From the NCBI GenBank assembly GCA_045801465.1, contig JBJMSU010000184.1, positions 1 through 15,363 of the forward strand: 15,363 nt of DNA, in the 5' to 3' direction. Positions 15,322 through 15,363 of the stretch are shown in pieces. The DNA is from DATFWC01 sp045801465 (GTDB lineage: Bacteria; Pseudomonadota; Alphaproteobacteria; Rhizobiales; Xanthobacteraceae). Every line of letters begins with the position of its first letter. Within the stretch, counting starts at the first letter, position 1. The notes below the pieces were generated by a model. The model made no database searches, had not been told where the DNA came from, and worked only from the letters and a program-made list of their open reading frames with translations. Position numbers and translations under genes: made by a program.

Positions 15322-15363
15322 CTAGTGCCGCTTTTCGATTTGAAGTTCCCGCACGAGTTTGCG
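15322..15363. repeat. Start of a second, related repeat unit, cut by the window end
   Basis: CTAGTGCCGCTT (15322-15333) repeats the left end of the preceding inverted repeat with two bases missing, and GAAGTTC (15342-15348) recurs in the same order as in the first unit. This suggests two related units in tandem. The right half is outside the window, so whether it forms its own hairpin cannot be seen. Confidence 0.45.

Overview
The window looks like a chromosomal segment from an alphaproteobacterium of the order Hyphomicrobiales (Rhizobiales), close to the Bradyrhizobium/Pseudolabrys/Rhodoplanes group. The evidence is the linked chvI-chvG-hprK-manX-HPr set with ahcY nearby, the DUF2948-hisD-UPF0262 set, the high GC, and three intergenic palindromic repeats of a style common in that group. 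Genus is inferred from gene order and protein motifs only. No tRNA, rRNA, CRISPR array, insertion sequence or phage gene is visible.

Left block (1-3686): the 3' part of a fumarylacetoacetate-hydrolase-family gene (+), a soluble globin-coupled chemoreceptor (+) followed at once by a strong stem-loop, then a convergent EthA-like Baeyer-Villiger monooxygenase (-). This block reads as accessory; hand-counted sample lines are lower in GC than most of those sampled further right.

Middle block (3838-10289): ahcY (-) for S-adenosylhomocysteine recycling, with a promoter and a SahR-like palindrome upstream. A UdgX-type uracil-DNA glycosylase (+) diverges from ahcY and sits between it and the HPr gene. 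Then, transcribed leftward from 10289, come chvI, chvG, hprK, manX and HPr: an envelope/acid-stress two-component system joined to a regulatory phosphotransferase branch. No sugar permease is encoded here, so the PTS proteins are probably regulatory.

Right block (10635-15231, all +): an MHS-type major facilitator transporter with a HugZ-like/PNPOx-DUF2470 protein 16 bases downstream (likely one operon), then a cysteine-rich DUF2948 protein, hisD (last step of histidine synthesis) and an overlapping UPF0262 gene. The window ends in a long imperfect inverted repeat and the start of a related unit.

Most genes are ordinary core genes. The observations most worth a second look are the chemoreceptor whose globin domain has Asn where the heme-ligating His is expected, the UdgX with its KRRLH loop placed inside an otherwise conserved neighbourhood, the three-half-site operator next to the ahcY promoter, and the cysteine-rich DUF2948 protein. 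I found no convincing undescribed multi-gene system.
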